A stretch of 46,268 bases of DNA from positions 1 through 46,268 of the forward strand of contig NZ_ATUJ01000019.1 in the NCBI RefSeq assembly GCF_000420145.1, in the 5' to 3' direction. This stretch comes from Paracoccus zeaxanthinifaciens ATCC 21588 (GTDB lineage: Bacteria; Pseudomonadota; Alphaproteobacteria; Rhodobacterales; Rhodobacteraceae). Of this stretch, positions 1 to 9,699 are shown in pieces; positions within the stretch are counted from its first letter, which is position 1, and every line of letters starts with the position of its first letter. Made by a program: the position numbers and the translations under genes. Below the pieces are notes generated by a model. That model was not told the origin of the DNA. It saw nothing but the letters and a program-made list of their open reading frames with translations, and made no database searches.

Positions 1-289
1 CGGCAAGGCTTTGAGATGGTGAGGCGCGAGTCGTGAGGTGATGGCAAAGCGACGGTAACACAGCGGAATTGGACACCCAGTTCGGACCGGAGCGCCTCCG
101 AGCGCGCGCCATTGATAGGGACCCGACCGCCGGCTGACTTCATCAGGGCGCGCAGCTGTAAACTCGCTGCATCTTAGACGCCGTATACATGGCCGCGACC
201 GACCAGATGCCAGATCAAACAAAGCTCTTGCCAAGGGGCCATCCATACATGGTCCGACGACAGTGGCCGAGCGGGATTGAGCACCGGCT
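1..289. other. Unassigned left-edge sequence
   Basis: I recognise no gene here. On the minus strand a frame opens with ATG at 143 and stays open to the window edge (47 codons, beginning MKSAGGRVPING). I could not match it to a family, and at this GC content an open frame that short can arise by chance. The stretch lies outside the left inverted repeat of the IS481-like remnant at 290 and shows no coding similarity to the 3' end of glf. The element therefore no longer sits between the two halves of one gene, which suggests a rearrangement. Confidence 0.3.
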
Positions 290-401
290 TGTTCAGTCCC
301 GGCATCCCTGAAGTTCCGAGGATGAGGAAACGATCCATGGGATCGCTTCCCCGAAGGACCGCCAGGTCGAGCGGATGAACCGCACCATCAAGGAGACGAA
401 C

Positions 402-948
402 TGACCTGCCACGGGATTTCTTCTCCAACTGCAACTAGAGTCCGGCCCAGCGAGAGGACTGACACCTCGATCTCGGGCGGCCGCGTGGCGCACCAACTGA
501 CAGCCCTGATCGAGCGCCGCGGTAGGCCCGGCATGATTGTCTCGGACAACGGGGCCGAACTGACCTCGAATGCGATCCTGAGATGGTGCGCCGCGCAGAA
601 GACGAATGGCATTACATCGCGCCGGGAAAGCCAATACAGAACGGCTGCGTGGAAAGATTCAACGGTCGAATGCGGGACGAGTTCCTGAAAGAGACGCTGT
701 TTCGCAACATCGCCCACGCGCGCATTCTGATCGCGGAATGGGTCATCGACTACAACACCGAACGGCAGCACTCGGCGCTCGGATACCAGACCCCAGCAGA
801 TTTCGCTCTGCACCTAGCAACCGCAATCACCCGCCCCGCTGCGCAACATGAAAGCTCCGCGCGCTGGGTGAACGCTCAACACACGCCGAAGGGCGTAAAT
901 GACCAACGGGCTTCGGTCGCGGCTGGATGAAAGTTCAGTGGCAGGTCA
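402..948 (+). mobile_element. Deleted IS3-family element (547 bp) nested in the IS481 remnant
   Basis: The element starts TGACCTGCCAC at 402 and ends GTGGCAGGTCA at 948, a perfect 11-bp terminal inverted repeat with the TG...CA ends of IS3-family elements. Similarity between the ends continues more weakly inward. Bases at the junctions (GAAC at 398-401, GACT at 949-952) look like a degraded 4-bp target duplication. Only the 3' part of orfB lies inside. orfA and the 5' half of orfB have been lost, with the deletion junction near 452-460. The result resembles a non-autonomous derivative that kept both ends. Confidence 0.75.
452..930 (+). pseudogene. IS3-family OrfB transposase remnant, frameshifted
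   Basis: This is the C-terminal half of an rve-type DDE transposase. The first frame reads DTSISGGRVAHQLTAL, then the second-Asp block IVSDNGAELTSNAILRWC. A frameshift near 595-610 moves the reading frame, after which EWHYIAPGKPIQNG, VERFNGRMRDEF (containing the catalytic Glu region) and YNTERQHSALGYQTPADF follow to a TGA at 928-930. The first catalytic Asp and everything before it are absent. Loss of the 5' end plus the frameshift make it non-functional. The frame break is judged from the expected peptide order of the family. Confidence 0.8.
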
Positions 949-1070
949 GACTGTCAAACGCTTCCACTACGACAGCCATGATCAGCTACGCATGCACCTA
1001 CAAAAACCTGGAAATCAGAGCCCGAAGGACTCATCATCGATCCGACCCACCCAATGCCCGGACTGAACAC

Positions 1071-3208
<2,138 letters not shown>

Positions 3209-3255
3209 GCGTCGGTCGGTTGGGGCGGTGAAGCCGATACCGGCTGCGTGCCGCC

Positions 3256-3285
3256 CCTATAGCAGGGCGGCCATGCCGCGGGCAA
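3256..3285 (-). promoter_or_regulatory. Possible promoter of the GT2-glf operon
   Basis: On the minus strand TTGCCC (3285-3280) is followed by 18 bases and TATAGG (3261-3256), about 48 bp before the GT2 start codon. It lies just past the stop of the HAD phosphatase gene, so readthrough from upstream is also possible. The match to a vegetative promoter is moderate. Confidence 0.3.
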
Positions 3286-3291
3286 CGGCGC

Positions 3292-3963
3292 TTAAGGGCG
3301 GCGCCAGGGGCGCAGCTCGGCCTCGACCCAGGTGCCGTGGGCGGCGTTCGGGAAGACGATCCAGTCCTGCCCGAAGCGATCCGCGTGATCGTGTGCCAGC
3401 CGGTGCTGGTCGTCCAGCGTGGCCCCCGCGAACATGCCGTCGAAATCGTGCAGCGTGTCGCCTAGCTGCAGGACGATTCGGTGATCCCGCTCGATCCTTG
3501 CGCGGCGGTCGGCCTTGGGCGGGCCGAACAGCAGCACCTGCGCATCCGAGACCTGCGGCAGGCCCAGGCGCGACAGCGTGGCGATGGTCGCCAGCTTGTT
3601 CTCCTCGAACCGGTCCGAGAGGTAGAAGATCGCGACCCCCAGGCTGTCGGCCAGGTGCAGGAAATCGGCGGCGCCCGGGATCAGGTGGGGGTCGCCGTCG
3701 CGTTCCCAGGACTTCCACATGTCCACGTGGTCCATGCGGTCGTGATGTTCCATCGACAGCGCCATGACGGCGCTGTTGTCCAGGATCGTCTCGTCGATGT
3801 CGCTGACGATGGCCAGCCCCTTGCCGCCGCCCGCCCGGTCCACCGCGTCGCGCAGGCGCAGCGTGGCCAGCGCATAGCATTGCCGCTGCAGGGCGCGCAC
3901 CTCGGCCGAGGATTGCTGGTAGCGGACGGCGATGCGGTGGTCGTGGGGCGTGTGGACGGTCAT
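3292..3963 (-). CDS. HAD-superfamily phosphatase, class C acid phosphatase/5'-nucleotidase-like
   Basis: The 223-residue protein carries the HAD nucleophile motif SDIDETILDNS, with Asp55 and Asp57 as the expected catalytic pair. This is the DxDET signature of class C (e(P4)-type) acid phosphatases. The second motif region reads FYLSDRFEENK and the last acidic motif LGDTLHDFDG. Unlike the lipoprotein members it shows no signal peptide or lipobox, so a cytoplasmic phosphatase is inferred; the substrate is unknown. ATG 3963 is preferred: it follows GAAAGG at a usable distance, and the longer opening overlaps the upstream MFS gene. It starts 17 bp after the MFS stop, so the two are probably one transcript. 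Confidence 0.75.
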   Translation of the reverse strand: MTVHTPHDHRIAVRYQQSSAEVRALQRQCYALATLRLRDAVDRAGGGKGLAIVSDIDETILDNSAVMALSMEHHDRMDHVDMWKSWERDGDPHLIPGAADFLHLADSLGVAIFYLSDRFEENKLATIATLSRLGLPQVSDAQVLLFGPPKADRRARIERDHRIVLQLGDTLHDFDGMFAGATLDDQHRLAHDHADRFGQDWIVFPNAAHGTWVEAELRPWRRP

Positions 3964-3980
3964 CTGCGGCCTTTCGGGTC

Positions 3981-5222
3981 TTAGGCGGGGGCGGCCATGC
4001 GCATGGGCGCCTCGCGCACGGGAAGGTGGATCAGTGCACTGAACGCGCCGACGCCCACGCCGATCCACCAGACCAGCTGGTAGTCGCCCGTCGCGTCATA
4101 CAGCGTGCCGCCCAGCCAGACGCCCAGGAAGGACCCGATCTGGTGCGACAGGAACACGAACCCATAGAGCGTGCCCATGTAGCGCAGCCCGTAGATATAG
4201 GCTACCAGCCCCGAGGTCAGCGGCACCGTGGCCAGCCACAGCCCCCCCATCACCAACGAGAAGACGATGACGCTGCCCGGCGTGATGGGCGACAGGATGA
4301 AGGCCGCCGCGGCGATGGTCCGCATCGCATAGATGCCCGCCAGCAGGTATTTCTTGGTGTATCGCTTGCCCAGCCACCCCGCCATGATCGAGCCGCCGAT
4401 ATTGGCCAGCCCGATCAACGAGATCGCGATCGCCCCAAGCGCCGAGGTCGTCGTGATCCCCAGGTCCGCCAGCATCCCCGAGGGAGAGATCGGGCCGCAC
4501 ATCTCGGTGATCATCGCGGGGAAATGCGCGGTGATGAAGCCCAGCTGGTACCCGCAGGAAAAGAACCCCACGAAGATCATCAGATAGGACGGATCGCGGA
4601 AGGCGCGGCGCAGCACGCTGCCCATGCTCTCCTCCAGAGCCGAGGGGCTTGCCGGGCGGCCCCCGCCCAGCATCGGCAGGAAGGCCATCGTGGACAGTAC
4701 CACCACGCCGAAGATGATGAACACCGTCTGCCATGCATAGAAGCCCAGCAGGACCTCGGCCACGGGGGCGCCGAAGACCTGGCCCGCCGACCCCGCCGCC
4801 GTCGCGATCCCAAGCGCAAGGCTGCGGTTCTCGTCGCTGGCGGCGCGGCCCACCACGGCCAGGATGACACCGAATCCCGTGCCTGCGATGCCGAAGCCGA
4901 CCATCACTTCCAGCGCCTGGATGCCCAGGGGGGTGGTCGCGAAGGCCGTCAGCACCAGACCCGCACTGTAGAGGATCGCGCCCAGGATGATCGCCCACCT
5001 GTCGCCCCATCGTTCGGCCAGCGCCCCGAAGATCGGCTGACCGATCCCCCAGGCAAGGTTCTGGATGGCGATGGCCAGGCTGAACTCGGCGCGAGGCCAG
5101 CCGAAATCGGCGGCGACGGGGATCTGGAAGACGCCGAAGCTTGCGCGCATGGCGAAGTTGATCAGCAGAATCAGCGAACCGCCGATCAGCACCGGCGTAA
5201 GCAGCGAGGATTTGGTCATCAT
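3981..5222 (-). CDS. Major facilitator superfamily transporter
   Basis: About 413 residues with twelve hydrophobic segments arranged as two halves around a cytoplasmic loop (GGGRPASPSALEESMGSVLRRAF). The first loop carries GALAERWGDRWAI, a recognisable MFS motif A. It should be an inner-membrane secondary transporter, but the substrate cannot be read from the sequence. The start is uncertain: a GTG at 5249 and adjacent ATG codons at 5222 and 5219 are in frame, and none has a strong ribosome-binding site. I use 5222 because hydrophobicity begins soon after. It is downstream of lolA by 80 bp and upstream of the HAD phosphatase by 17 bp. Confidence 0.8.
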   Translation of the reverse strand: MMTKSSLLTPVLIGGSLILLINFAMRASFGVFQIPVAADFGWPRAEFSLAIAIQNLAWGIGQPIFGALAERWGDRWAIILGAILYSAGLVLTAFATTPLGIQALEVMVGFGIAGTGFGVILAVVGRAASDENRSLALGIATAAGSAGQVFGAPVAEVLLGFYAWQTVFIIFGVVVLSTMAFLPMLGGGRPASPSALEESMGSVLRRAFRDPSYLMIFVGFFSCGYQLGFITAHFPAMITEMCGPISPSGMLADLGITTTSALGAIAISLIGLANIGGSIMAGWLGKRYTKKYLLAGIYAMRTIAAAAFILSPITPGSVIVFSLVMGGLWLATVPLTSGLVAYIYGLRYMGTLYGFVFLSHQIGSFLGVWLGGTLYDATGDYQLVWWIGVGVGAFSALIHLPVREAPMRMAAPA

Positions 5223-5302
5223 GGCTGTGGCCCCCAGGATCAGGGCCACAGGTTTGCTGTTGCGTCAGGCGGGGTCAATCGCGCGATTGTATGGCTGCAA
5301 TA

Positions 5303-5893
5303 TCAGCGGCGGCCCATCTCGTTCTGGATCGAGAAGCGCGACGACGGGATCGACCCGCCCTTGCGCATCTCGCCCAGGATGACGGTGGTCTTCTGGCCGC
5401 TGTCATCGGTGACGACCCACTGGCGCAGCTCGGTCGGCTGGGTGAAGACCATCTGGATGTTGCCGTGATCGGGATGCTGGGGATCCTGCGCCACGACGAT
5501 GGTGCCGTTGTTCTGTTCGGTATGGCCGGTCACGACGCCCGGACGGCCCAGGTTGACGTTGCTGTCCAGGATGATCGACAGCGGGGTCTGCGACAGCGGG
5601 TATTGCTGCGGCCCGCCATTCGATTTCGAATCGAACACCGCCACGTTCCCGCCCGATGCCAGCACCAGCGTGTTGTCGTTGTCGTATTCGAACCGCACGC
5701 GGCCCGGCCGCTGGATATAGACGGTGCCGGTGGACACGGTGCCGTCGGGATTCACCTGGGTGAAGTCCGAGGTCACGGTCGTCAGCCCGTTGAGATAGCG
5801 GGAAATCTCGGACAAGGAGATCGGCGCGGCCATTGCCTGCACGGCAAGACCGACAAGAAGGGCGGGCGCAAGAGCGAGTGAGCGAATGTTCAT
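5303..5893 (-). CDS. lolA: Outer-membrane lipoprotein carrier protein LolA
   Basis: LolA is the periplasmic chaperone that takes lipoproteins from the LolCDE complex to the outer membrane. The 196-residue precursor has a cleavable signal peptide (MNIRSLALAPALLVGLAVQA, cut expected after AMA, residues 21-23). The family core follows: LNGLTTVTSDFTQ, then GTVYIQRPGRVRFEYD, which is the conserved RPGRxRFEY block lining the lipid pocket. Length matches the family. A purine-rich leader (GGAAAGGATAAG) precedes ATG 5893. The intergenic gap to the divergent radical SAM gene (5894-6043) must hold its promoter. I see no link to the MFS gene downstream. Confidence 0.9.
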   Translation of the reverse strand: MNIRSLALAPALLVGLAVQAMAAPISLSEISRYLNGLTTVTSDFTQVNPDGTVSTGTVYIQRPGRVRFEYDNDNTLVLASGGNVAVFDSKSNGGPQQYPLSQTPLSIILDSNVNLGRPGVVTGHTEQNNGTIVVAQDPQHPDHGNIQMVFTQPTELRQWVVTDDSGQKTTVILGEMRKGGSIPSSRFSIQNEMGRR

Positions 5894-6015
5894 GACGCTG
5901 ATCTTATCCTTTCCTGTGCGGTCTGCACATCACGTCTGCAGGAAGGCCGCAGCCCGCAACACTCGCGCGGATGTGAGGGTTCCCACCGGATGCAGCCTTT
6001 CGTCGCAGTTGAAGG

Positions 6016-6030
6016 GAACGTAAAGGGAAC
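6016..6030 (+). promoter_or_regulatory. LexA/SOS box of Rhodobacter type
   Basis: The sequence GAACGTAAAGGGAAC is a direct repeat GAAC-N7-GAAC. This is the complementary form of GTTC-N7-GTTC, the LexA operator established for Rhodobacter and other alphaproteobacteria. It ends 13 bp before ATG 6044 of the radical SAM repair gene, where bound LexA would block transcription or initiation. I noticed no other exact copy ahead of the other repair genes in the window. Position, exact half-sites and the repair function of the operon support the call; the site has not been tested. Confidence 0.7.
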
Positions 6031-6043
6031 GTATCTTGCGGGC

Positions 6044-7276
6044 ATGGTCACGAAAACGCTTCAGGACAAGCTGGCGATCCTGTCGGATGCCGCGAAATAC
6101 GATGCCTCCTGCGCCAGCAGCGGCACGACGCGGCGCGATTCGCGCTCGGGCGGGATCGGGTCGGCGGGCGGCAGCGGGATCTGTCATGCCTATACGCCCG
6201 ACGGGCGCTGCATCAGCCTGCTGAAGATCCTGATGACGAATTTCTGCATCTACGACTGCGCCTATTGCATCAACCGGGTCAGCAGCAACGTGGAACGCGC
6301 GCGGTTCTCGCCCGAGGAGGTGGTGACCCTGACGCTGGAATTCTATCGCCGCAACATGATCGAGGGGCTGTTCCTGTCCTCGGGGATCATCCGAAGCCCC
6401 GACCAGACGATGGGCGACATCGTGCGGATCGCGAAGATGCTGCGCGTGGATCACGGCTTCAAGGGATATATCCACCTCAAGACGATCCCCGACGCCTCGC
6501 CCGAACTGGTGGCCGAGGCGGGGCTCTATGCCGACCGGCTGTCGGTCAATATCGAGCTGCCGCAGGACGATTCGATCCGCAGGCTGGCCCCCGAGAAGCG
6601 CCCCGAGACGATCCGCGCCACGATGGCCGACCTGCGCCTGTCGCGCGAGGCCGCGAAGGAGAAGTCTTTCACCGGCAAGCGCCCCCCACGCTTCGCGCCC
6701 GCCGGGCAGTCCACGCAGATGATCGTGGGGGCCGATCAGGCCTCGGACCGCGACATCCTGCGGACCTCGGCCAATCTCTATACGGGGTATCGGCTGAAGC
6801 GGGTCTACTACTCGGCCTTTTCGCCCATTCCCGACGCGTCCAAGGTGCTGCCGCTGATCAAGCCGCCCCTGATGCGGGAACATCGCCTGTACCAGGCCGA
6901 CTGGCTGATGCGCTTCTACGGCTTCGACGCCGAGGAGATCGGCGCCGCGCATCCCTCGGGCAACCTGGATCTGGCCATCGACCCCAAGCTGGCCTGGGCG
7001 CTGGCCAATCGCGCGCATTTCCCCGTGAACGTGACCCGCGCCCCGCGCGAGATGCTGCTGCGCGTTCCGGGCTTCGGGACCAAGACGGTGCAACGCATCC
7101 TTGCCGCGCGCCGGAACGGAGCGGTGCGGTACGGCGACCTGCTGCGCATGGGGGCGATCATGTCCAAGGCGCGGCCCTTCGTGACGCTGCCCGACTGGCA
7201 TCCCGGCGCGCTGACCGACAGCGACGGGCTGCGCGCGCGCTTCGCCCCCGCCCCCGAACAGCTGAGCCTGTTCTGA
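6044..7276 (+). CDS. Radical SAM putative DNA modification/repair protein
   Basis: A 410-residue radical SAM enzyme of the type annotated as putative DNA modification/repair protein and found next to UdgX-type glycosylases. The [4Fe-4S] cluster motif is CIYDCAYC (Cys68, Cys72, Cys75), embedded in the family phrase MTNFCIYDCAYCINR. Other conserved text includes EGLFLSSGI and FSPIPDASKVLP. Near the C-terminus LLRVPGFGTKTVQRILAAR is a helix-hairpin-helix DNA-binding motif. ATG 6044 is preferred over 5990 because the LexA box at 6016-6030 would otherwise be coding and similarity begins at KTLQDKLAIL. It ends in TGATG, sharing one base with the next start codon, so the two genes are coupled. The substrate is unknown; a lesion or modified base in DNA is inferred from context. 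Confidence 0.85.
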   Translation: MVTKTLQDKLAILSDAAKYDASCASSGTTRRDSRSGGIGSAGGSGICHAYTPDGRCISLLKILMTNFCIYDCAYCINRVSSNVERARFSPEEVVTLTLEFYRRNMIEGLFLSSGIIRSPDQTMGDIVRIAKMLRVDHGFKGYIHLKTIPDASPELVAEAGLYADRLSVNIELPQDDSIRRLAPEKRPETIRATMADLRLSREAAKEKSFTGKRPPRFAPAGQSTQMIVGADQASDRDILRTSANLYTGYRLKRVYYSAFSPIPDASKVLPLIKPPLMREHRLYQADWLMRFYGFDAEEIGAAHPSGNLDLAIDPKLAWALANRAHFPVNVTRAPREMLLRVPGFGTKTVQRILAARRNGAVRYGDLLRMGAIMSKARPFVTLPDWHPGALTDSDGLRARFAPAPEQLSLF

Positions 7277-8700
7277 TGATCCGCGCCAGCCTGCCGCGCT
7301 TCGGTCGGTTCGAGGCATGGCGCGACGCGGCGCGCATCCTCGCCAGCGCGCGCATTGCGCCCGGCGACGTGACCTGGGGCGATCCCGATGCGCCGGCGGA
7401 CCTGTTCGGCGCCGATCCCATGCCCGCACCCGGCGATGCCCCCGTCACCGCGTCGCGCGATTTCCTGGATCTTGCGCGGCAGGTGGCCAGCCATTCCGAT
7501 CCCGAACGCTTCGCCCTGCTTTATTCCGCGCTGATGCGGCTGCAGAACGATCGCGGGTTCCTGTCGAACCCCGCCGACCCGCTGCAGGACCGCCTGTCCC
7601 GCATGGCCAAATCCGTGCGCCGCGACATCCACAAGATGCATGCCTTCGTGCGGTTCCACGAACTGCCCTCGGACGGTCCGCGCCGCAGCTTCGGGGCGTG
7701 GTTCGAACCCGAACACCCCATCCTCGAGGCCGGGACGCCCTTTTTCGCCAAGCGCTTTGCCGACATGGACTGGCTGATCGCCACCCCCGAAGGGATCGCG
7801 CGCTTCATGGGCGGGCCGGTGTCCTTCGATCCGCCCGCCGCGCGGCCCGACCTGCCCGACGATGCCAGCCACGGGCTGTGGCAGACCTATTTCGCCAACA
7901 TCTTCAACCCGGCCCGCATCAAGACCAATGCCATGCGGTCCGAGATGCCGGTGAAATACTGGAAGAACCTGCCCGAGACGCGGCTGATCCCCGAGATGCT
8001 GAACGACGCCCCGCGCCGGGTGAAGGCCATGGCCGATGCGGGGGCATCCATCGCGCCCACGCGGGCCGCGCGGGTGACGGCGCGGATCAGGCAGGCGCCC
8101 GACGATGCGGTGCCGCAGTCGCTGGGACAGGCGGGCGAACAGGCCACACGTTGCACGCGCTGCGAATTGTGCCATGCCGCGACTCAGACCGTCTGGGGGC
8201 AGGGCGATCCGCAAGCGGGGCTGATGATCGTGGGCGAGGCTCCGGGCGATCACGAGGACCTGCAGGGCAAGCCCTTCGTCGGCCCCGCGGGCCAGTTGCT
8301 GCGCGACACGATGGGGCAGGCGGGGATCGATCCCGACCGCGCCTGGCTGACCAACGCGGTCAAGCATTTCCGCTTCCAGCCGCGGGGCAAGCGGCGCCTG
8401 CACCAGAACCCCGATGGGGGCCATATCGAGCATTGCCGCTGGTGGCTGGACCTGGAACGCCGCTTCGTGCAGCCGCGCCTGACCCTTGCGCTGGGCGCGA
8501 CGGCCGCGCGGGCGCTGACGGGCGACAGCTCGGCGCTGACGCCGCGACGGGGCGGGGTGGAGCGCGCATTGGATGGCGGGCCGGTGCTGGTCAGCTGGCA
8601 TCCCAGCCTGATCCTGCGCCTGCCGCCCGACCGCGCGCCTGTCGCGCGCGCCGAACTGCTGGCGGATCTGCAGACCGCACGACAGATGCTGGCGGCCTGA
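7276..8700 (+). CDS. DUF4130-UdgX fusion, uracil-DNA glycosylase superfamily
   Basis: A 474-residue two-domain protein. Residues 1 to about 245 match the DUF4130 'putative DNA metabolism' domain (HKMHAFVRFHE, FEPEHPIL, YWKNLPE). Residues about 285-474 are a family-4-like uracil-DNA glycosylase with cluster cysteines Cys293, Cys296, Cys299 and Cys387, the motif GEAPGDHED (320-328) and WHPS (441-444). The insert KRRLHQNP (372-379) is the UdgX signature; in studied UdgX the histidine (here His376) bonds covalently to the abasic site after uracil removal. Partial UdgX proteins elsewhere lack the N-terminal domain. It is translated with the radical SAM gene and should fall under the same LexA box. 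Acting on damaged or uracil-containing DNA is a firm inference; the DUF4130 role is not known. Confidence 0.88.
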   Translation: MIRASLPRFGRFEAWRDAARILASARIAPGDVTWGDPDAPADLFGADPMPAPGDAPVTASRDFLDLARQVASHSDPERFALLYSALMRLQNDRGFLSNPADPLQDRLSRMAKSVRRDIHKMHAFVRFHELPSDGPRRSFGAWFEPEHPILEAGTPFFAKRFADMDWLIATPEGIARFMGGPVSFDPPAARPDLPDDASHGLWQTYFANIFNPARIKTNAMRSEMPVKYWKNLPETRLIPEMLNDAPRRVKAMADAGASIAPTRAARVTARIRQAPDDAVPQSLGQAGEQATRCTRCELCHAATQTVWGQGDPQAGLMIVGEAPGDHEDLQGKPFVGPAGQLLRDTMGQAGIDPDRAWLTNAVKHFRFQPRGKRRLHQNPDGGHIEHCRWWLDLERRFVQPRLTLALGATAARALTGDSSALTPRRGGVERALDGGPVLVSWHPSLILRLPPDRAPVARAELLADLQTARQMLAA

Positions 8701-8718
8701 TCCCAAGCCGAGGACCTC

Positions 8719-9636
8719 TCAGCCGAAGACGGACCAGCCGGTGAACTCGGCCAGCTTCTCGGCTGCCAGCGTGCCCATCTTGGAATTGCCCCAGCCGTCC
8801 AGCCCCGGCGACCAGATCGCGATACTGGCGCGTCCCGGCGCGATGATCAGCAGCCCGCCGCCCACGCCCGATTTTGCGGGCAGACCCACGCGGAAGGCGA
8901 AGTTCCCCGACCCGTCATACTGACCGCAGGTCAGCATCAGCGCGTTGATCCGGCGGGCCTTGCGCGGCGACAGCATCTGCGGCGCGTTCGGCAGCCCCGC
9001 GATGGACCGGCCCGCGCGGGCCAGCTGGATGCAGCTCATCTCGATGGCGCATTGGTGGAAATAGGTGCCGGTCGTGTGCTCGGGCGGGTTGTTGAGGTTG
9101 CCGAAGCTGCGCAGGTAATGCGCAAGCGCGGTGTTGCGGTGGCCGTTCTCGGCCTCGGATCGGGCGACGGCCTTGTCGATGTGGATGTCGTCATCCTCGG
9201 CGGCGGCGCGAACGAAGCTCAGGACCTCGGACAGGGCCTGGCGGGGCGTGCGCCCCGTCAGCAGCTCGTCGGTGACGACCAGCGCACCGGCGTTGATGAA
9301 GGGGTTCCGGGGGCGGCCCTTTTCCTGTTCCAGCAGCAGGATGCTGTCGAACCGGTCGCCCGATGGCTCGCGCCCGACGCGCAGCCACAGCTGCTCGCCG
9401 ATGCGGCCCAGCACGCAGGCCAGTGCAAAGACCTTGCTGACCGACTGGATCGAGAAGGGCTGCGCGGCCTTTCCCGCCGTCAGCACGCGCCCGTCGGGCA
9501 GGGCCACGGCGATGCCGAACTGGTCGGGGGCCACGCGGCCCAGCTCGGGGATATAGTCCGCGACCGCGCCCCAATCGCCCATCGCGCGGATCTCCGCGTC
9601 CAGTCCGGTCAGGAATTCCTGCAGATCCTCGGCCAT
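8719..9636 (-). CDS. glsA: Glutaminase
   Basis: The enzyme hydrolyses glutamine to glutamate and ammonia in the cytoplasm. The 305-residue sequence has the serine-dependent beta-lactamase-like fold, with the nucleophile motif FSIQSVSKVF (Ser65, Lys68 as SxxK). Further family blocks are GRPRNPFINAGALV, SEAENGHRNTALA and AKSGVGGG. Length is typical of the bacterial GlsA/YbaS family. AGGGGG stands a few bases before ATG 9636. It converges on the UdgX gene with only 18 bp between the stops, and I see no strong terminator there. No partner genes are adjacent. Confidence 0.93.
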   Translation of the reverse strand: MAEDLQEFLTGLDAEIRAMGDWGAVADYIPELGRVAPDQFGIAVALPDGRVLTAGKAAQPFSIQSVSKVFALACVLGRIGEQLWLRVGREPSGDRFDSILLLEQEKGRPRNPFINAGALVVTDELLTGRTPRQALSEVLSFVRAAAEDDDIHIDKAVARSEAENGHRNTALAHYLRSFGNLNNPPEHTTGTYFHQCAIEMSCIQLARAGRSIAGLPNAPQMLSPRKARRINALMLTCGQYDGSGNFAFRVGLPAKSGVGGGLLIIAPGRASIAIWSPGLDGWGNSKMGTLAAEKLAEFTGWSVFG

Positions 9637-9699
9637 GCCGCCCCCTTCGCATCGCGTTCAGGCGCGCTTCTGCCCGAAAGGGTCGGGCCTGTGAACCGC

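Noticed and set aside
173..182. CTTAGACGCC shared with 45967-45976 at the opposite end
   Set aside because: The flanking bases differ and the left copy is not followed by transposase-like codons; a 10-base match is weak evidence for a repeat.
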